Shown here: one piece after another, positions 55,301 through 61,300 of the stretch
Layout: every line of letters starts with the position of its first letter
Numbering within the stretch: the first letter of the stretch is position 1
Assembly: GCF_023914155.1 (NCBI RefSeq)
Contig: NZ_JAMWYS010000052.1
Span: 24,895-88,894, forward strand
Direction of reading: 5' to 3'
From: Solitalea agri
Lineage (GTDB): Bacteria > Bacteroidota > Bacteroidia > Sphingobacteriales > Sphingobacteriaceae
Length of the DNA stretch: 64,000 nt
The notes under the pieces: generated by a model
What the model saw: the letters and a program-made list of their open reading frames with translations, nothing else
Told to the model about the DNA's origin: nothing
Databases searched by the model: none
Made by a program: the position numbers and the translations under genes

Positions 55301-58300
55301 CTACCAGACCAGCAGTGCCCATGTGGTTTTTGCACCGGGTGAAACCGATAAGGTGTTCACGGTGGTGGTCAATGGTGATACCAAGCGAGAGGCGGATGAA
55401 GCTTTCACCGTAACGCTAAGCAATCCAATAAATGCAACAATTAATACCACTACGGCTACCGGTACGATCCGCAACGACGATGCGATCCCTACGGTATCGA
55501 TTAGTCCGGCCAGCCAGTCGCTGCGCGAAGGTACGGGAGCGGGCAGTACTACGACCGCTTTAACAGTAACGCTAAGCAATCCGAGCGCTCAGACGATCAC
55601 GGTGGATTACAGTACTTCGGCCGGCACGGCCACTTCCGGGGTGGATTATACTTCTGTCTCCAACATCACCCTAACGTTTGCCCCCGGTGAGACAAGCAAG
55701 AACATCAGCATTACCATTACCCGGGACAATATCAAAGAGAGTGATGAGCAGTTTTCGGTAGTGCTGAGCAATATCAATAACGCCACAGCCGGCAGCCTTA
55801 CCGGGCAGGTAACGATCACCGACGATGATGCTGTGCCAACGATCAGTATCTCTGCAGCCTCGGTGAGCGAAGGCAATACCGGAACCACGGCTTTAACGTT
55901 TACGGCCACGCTGAGTAATCCTTCGGCCAGTGCGGTGAGCTTTAATTATGCTACGGCCAATGGCACGGCCAGTACAGCCGACAACGATTATGTGGCTATC
56001 ACGAGCGGCACGCTGAGCTTCGCCGCAGGAGAGCTCAGTAAAACGATCACGGTGTTTGTCAACGGGGATGTGAAGTTCGAGGCCAATGAAACCTTTAGCT
56101 TGCAGCTGAGCAATGCAGTCAATGCTACCCTGGGGCAAACAAGTGTAACGGGCACGATCACCAATGATGACCAGGAGCCTCATTTAACTGCCAGCGCCTT
56201 TTCGGTGAAAGAGGGTAATAGCGGAATCACTTCGCTGACGATCAAGGCGCGGTTGTCGAACCCAAGTGATCAGACCATCAGCTGGAACGGCAGCTCGAAA
56301 GACGGTACAGCTACAGCTGCCGATAACGATTACCATGTGTTTGCGAATATTCCGTTTACGATGCCTCCCGGTGTTACGGCCAAAGACACCACGCTGTTTG
56401 TCATTGGCGATACGAAATTTGAACCCGATGAGGTATGGTATGTGACGTTGAGTGATGCACAGAATGTGGTGCTGGATATTGTGGATGTGCCGCTGACGAT
56501 CGTTAACGATGATGCTCAGCCGGTGGTGAGCCTCGCCTCCCTGTCGCAGAATGAGGGTAACAGCGGAGCGACCAACTACGACTTTCATGTGGTGCTGGAC
56601 CATGCCAGTTACCAGCAGGTAGAGGTGGATTTGGCCACAGCCAACGGTACGGCCACCACAGGCGATAACGATTATCAGGCCAATACCGTCCATGTGGTGT
56701 TTGCACCGGGCGAAACCGATAAGGTATTCACGGTGGTGATTAATGGTGATACCAAGCGAGAGCCCGACGAAACTTTCACGCTAACCTTAAGCAATCCTGT
56801 TAACTCCACAATTAATACAACGACCGCCACCGGCACGATCCGCAACGACGACGCCATCCCGACGGTATCGATCAGTCCTACCAGCCAGTCGGTGAGCGAA
56901 GGTACGGGAGCGGGCAGTACTACAGTTAATCTTACAGTAATGCTAAGCAATTCGAGCGCACAGACGATCACGGTAGACTATAGTACTTCGGCCGGTACGG
57001 CCACTTCCGGGGTGGATTATACTTCTGTCTCCAACATCACCCTAACGTTTGCCCCCGGTGAGACGAGCAAGAACATCAGCATTACCATTACCCGGGATAA
57101 TATAAAAGAAAGTGATGAGCAGTTTTCGGTAGTGCTGAGCAATATCAATAACGCCACGGCAGGTAATCTTACGGGGCAGGTAACGATCACCGACGATGAT
57201 GCCGTGCCAACGATCAGTGTGGCCGCCGCTTCAGTAAATGAAGGCAATACCGGAACCACGGCTTTAACCTTTACGGCCACGCTCGGCAACCCTTCGGCCA
57301 GTGCGGTGAGCTTTAATTATGCTACGGCCAATGGCACGGCCAGTACAGCCGACAACGATTATGTGACCATTGCGAGCGGCACGCTGAGCTTCGCCGCAGG
57401 AGAGCTCAGTAAAACGATCACGGTGTTTGTCAACGGGGATGTGAAGTTCGAGGCTGATGAAACCTTTACCCTGCAGCTGAGTAATGCCACCAATGCTACC
57501 CTGGGGCAAACAAGCGTAACAGGCACGATCACCAATGATGACCAGGTGCCTCATTTAACTACCAGCGCCTTTTCGGTGAAAGAGGGTAATAGCGGAATCA
57601 CTTCGCTGACGATCAAGGCGCGGTTGTCGAACCCAAGTGATCAGACCATCAGCTGGAACGGCAGCTCGAAAGACGGCACGGCCACGGCAGCTGATAACGA
57701 TTACCATGTGTTTGTGAATATACCGTTTACGCTGCCTCCGGGTGTTACGGCCAAAGACACCACCTTGTTTGTCATAGGTGATACGAAGTTTGAAACGGAT
57801 GAAACCTGGTTCGTAACACTGAGCGATGCACAGAATGTGGTGCTGGACATAGTGGATGTACCGCTGACGATCGTTAACGACGATGCTCAGCCGGTGGTGA
57901 GCCTAGTCTCCCTGTCGCAGAATGAGGGTAACAGCGGAGCGACCAACTACGACTTTCATGTGGTGCTGGACCATGCCAGTTACCAGCAGGTAGAGGTGGA
58001 TGTGGCCACAGCCAACGGTACGGCCACCACAGCCGATAATGACTACCAGGCGGGCAGCGCCCATGTGGTGTTTGCACCTGGGGAAACCGATAAGGTGTTC
58101 ACGGTGGTGGTCAATGGTGATACCAAGCGAGAGCCCGACGAAACCTTCACGCTAACCTTGAGCAATCCGGTAAACACTACGATTAATACAACGACCGCCA
58201 CCGGCACGATCCGCAACGACGACGCTATCCCGACGGTATCAATCAGTCCTGCCAGCCAGTCACTGAGCGAAGGTACGGGAGCAGGTAGTACTACGGCCGC

Positions 58301-61300
58301 TTTAACAGTAACGCTAAGCAACCCGAGCGCCCAGACGATCACGGTAGATTACAGTACTTCGGCCGGTACGGCTACCTCCGGGGCGGATTATACTTCTGTC
58401 TCCAACCTCACTTTAACGTTTGCGCCGGGTGAGACAAGCAAGAACATCAGCATCGCCATTACCCGAGATGATATAAAAGAAAGTGATGAGCAGTTTTCGG
58501 TGGTGCTGAGCAATATCAATAACGCCACAGCCGGCAACCTTACCGGGCAGGTAACGATCACCGACGATGATGCCGTGCCAACGATCAGTGTGGCCGCCGC
58601 TTCAGTAAATGAGGGCAATACCGGAACCACGGCTTTAACGTTTACGGCCACGCTCGGCAACCCTTCTGCCAGTGCGGTGAGCTTTAATTATGCTACGGCC
58701 AATGGTACGGCCAGTACAGCCGACAACGATTATGTGGCCATCACGAGCGGCACGCTGAGCTTTGCCGCAGGAGAGCTGAGCAAAACGATCACGGTGTTTG
58801 TCAACGGCGATGTGAAGTTCGAGGCTAATGAAACCTTTAGCTTGCAGCTGAGCAATGCAGTCAATGCTACCCTGGGCCAAACAAGCGTAACAGGCACGAT
58901 CACCAATGATGACCAGGCGCCTCATTTAACTGCCAGCGCCTTTTCGGTGAAAGAGGGCAACAGCGGAATCACTTTGCTGACGATCAAGGCGCGGTTGTCG
59001 AACCCGACAGACCAGACCGTTAGCTGGAACGGCAGCTCGAAAGACGGTACGGCCACGGCAGCCGATAACGATTACGGGGTGTTTGTGAATATACCGTTTA
59101 CGCTGCCTCCGGGTGTTACGGCCAAAGACACCACCTTGTTTGTCATAGGTGATACGAAGTTTGAAACGGATGAAACCTGGTTCGTAACACTGAGTGATGC
59201 ACAGAATGTGGTGCTGGACATAGTGGATGTACCGCTGACGATCGTTAACGACGATGCTCAGCCGGTGGTGAGCCTCGCCTCCCTGTCGCAGAATGAGGGT
59301 AACAGCGGAGCGACCAACTACGACTTTCATGTGGTGCTGGACCATGCCAGTTACCAGCAGGTAGAGGTGGATGTGGCCACCGCCAACGGTACGGCCACCA
59401 CAGCCGATAATGACTACCAGGCGGGCAACGCCCATGTGGTGTTTGCACCGGGGGAAACCGATAAGGTGTTCACGGTGGTGGTCAATGGTGATACCAAGGA
59501 TGAATCGGATGAAACATTTAATATTTCACTTACAAATCCAATAAATGCCAGTGCTCCTGCAACATTCATTCAAAATACGATTGTTAATGATGATGCTCAA
59601 CCAGTAGCTACGATAGCTGATGTAAGCATGATTGAAGGAAATGCAGGGCAACAAACACTGATGATATTTACGGTTCAACTTAGCAATACTTCCGATAAGG
59701 TGATTTCGATGAACTTCTCAACTACTGACGGAACGGCGGTTTCAACTGGTGCCGAGAAAGATTACCAGGCGGTTATAGGTCGCTTGCAAATTCCTCCGAA
59801 TACATTAACCGGTACAATTGCGATTCCGATTAACGGAGATCTGACCTTTGAAAATGATGAAACCTTTTCATTGATTGTAAATAATCCAACTGCTGTAGAT
59901 TTTCCGCAAAATGCAGCTTCAGTTATAGCAGTCGGAACTATATTAAATGATGACGGAATTCCTTCGGCATCCATATCAAATGTTTCGGCCAATGAAGGAA
60001 ATGCGGGAACGAACAATTTTAATTTTCTGGTAACGCTCTCAAATCCTTCAACTCAAACTATTACTATTGATTATGCTACCCAAAATGGAACAGCGCTTAC
60101 AACTGATAATGATTATGTTTCTCAAAGCGGGACATTGACTTTTGCCGCTGGCGAACTTTCAAAACTTGTAAGCATTCAAGTGAATGGAGACCTTAAATTT
60201 GAAAGTGATGAAAATTTTACGGTTAATTTAAGTAATGCATCAAACGCCAATATAATTACGCCGCAAGGTACGGCAACAATAGTTAATGACGATAACCTGC
60301 CTATTATTTCAATTGTTAACAGTGCCTCGGCTTTAGAGGCGAATGGCAAAATTGACTTTGCAGTTAACCTTTCAAATCCAACGGATAAAGATATTAGTTT
60401 GGTCTATTCAGTTACTGATGGAACCGCTACAGTTGCCGATAATGATTACGTTGGAGGATCAAATTTAATAGTATTGATTCCTGCCGGATCAACAACTGCC
60501 ACACTTGCAGTACCGGTTAATGATGATACTAAGAACGAAAATGACGAAACCTTCACGGTAACACTGGTTTCGGCAGACAATGCGACATTAAGTGCTTCGG
60601 CAATATCGATTGGTACCATCTTGGACGATGATCAACGTTCAATTATAAGTATGGCCAATGTGGCGGTAAATGAAAGCTCAGGAAGTGCTGTAGTAACCTT
60701 AACATTAGACAAAGTTTCGGGTAAAGATATTCAAGTGAATTACGCCACTTCCAATGTTACTGCGCGGTCTCCTAATGACTTTACAGCCGTAAGTAGTACC
60801 CTTACAATACCTGCTGGCACAGCCTCAATTCAAATTTCCATACCTATAATTGATGATGCATTGAACGAAAATGATGAAACGTTTAGGTTTAACCTGAATG
60901 GTCCGGTGAATGCCATTTTATCAACCACTTCAGTTGTAGTTACCATAATTGATAATGATGCTTTGCCGACATTAAGCTTTGGCGGTAATGTAAGCCTCCT
61001 CGAAGGAAATACTGGAGTAACCGATTTTGTGTTTACGGTACAGCTTAGTGCCGTAAGTGGAAGGGATATAAGCTTTGCCTACCAAACCAACGATGTTACG
61101 GCTAATGCTCCTTTTGATTATGTTACATCTTCCGGAATAATAACCATTCCGGCAGGTTCAACTCAGGCAAGTATAACAATAGCCGTTAACGGCGATTTGT
61201 CTAATGAGGCTGATGATACCTTTTCAGTTTCAATTGCTAATCCGGTGAATGTTTCCTTAGGAAGTGTGGCTGTGGCTACCGGAACCATAGTAAATGACGA

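Noticed and set aside
52904..59448. Families of minus-strand reading frames of about 67, 90, 96 and 169 codons, recurring up to five times
   Set aside because: They recur at the 1371-base period because they are antisense shadows of the Calx-beta supra-repeats; the plus-strand frame explains the conservation.
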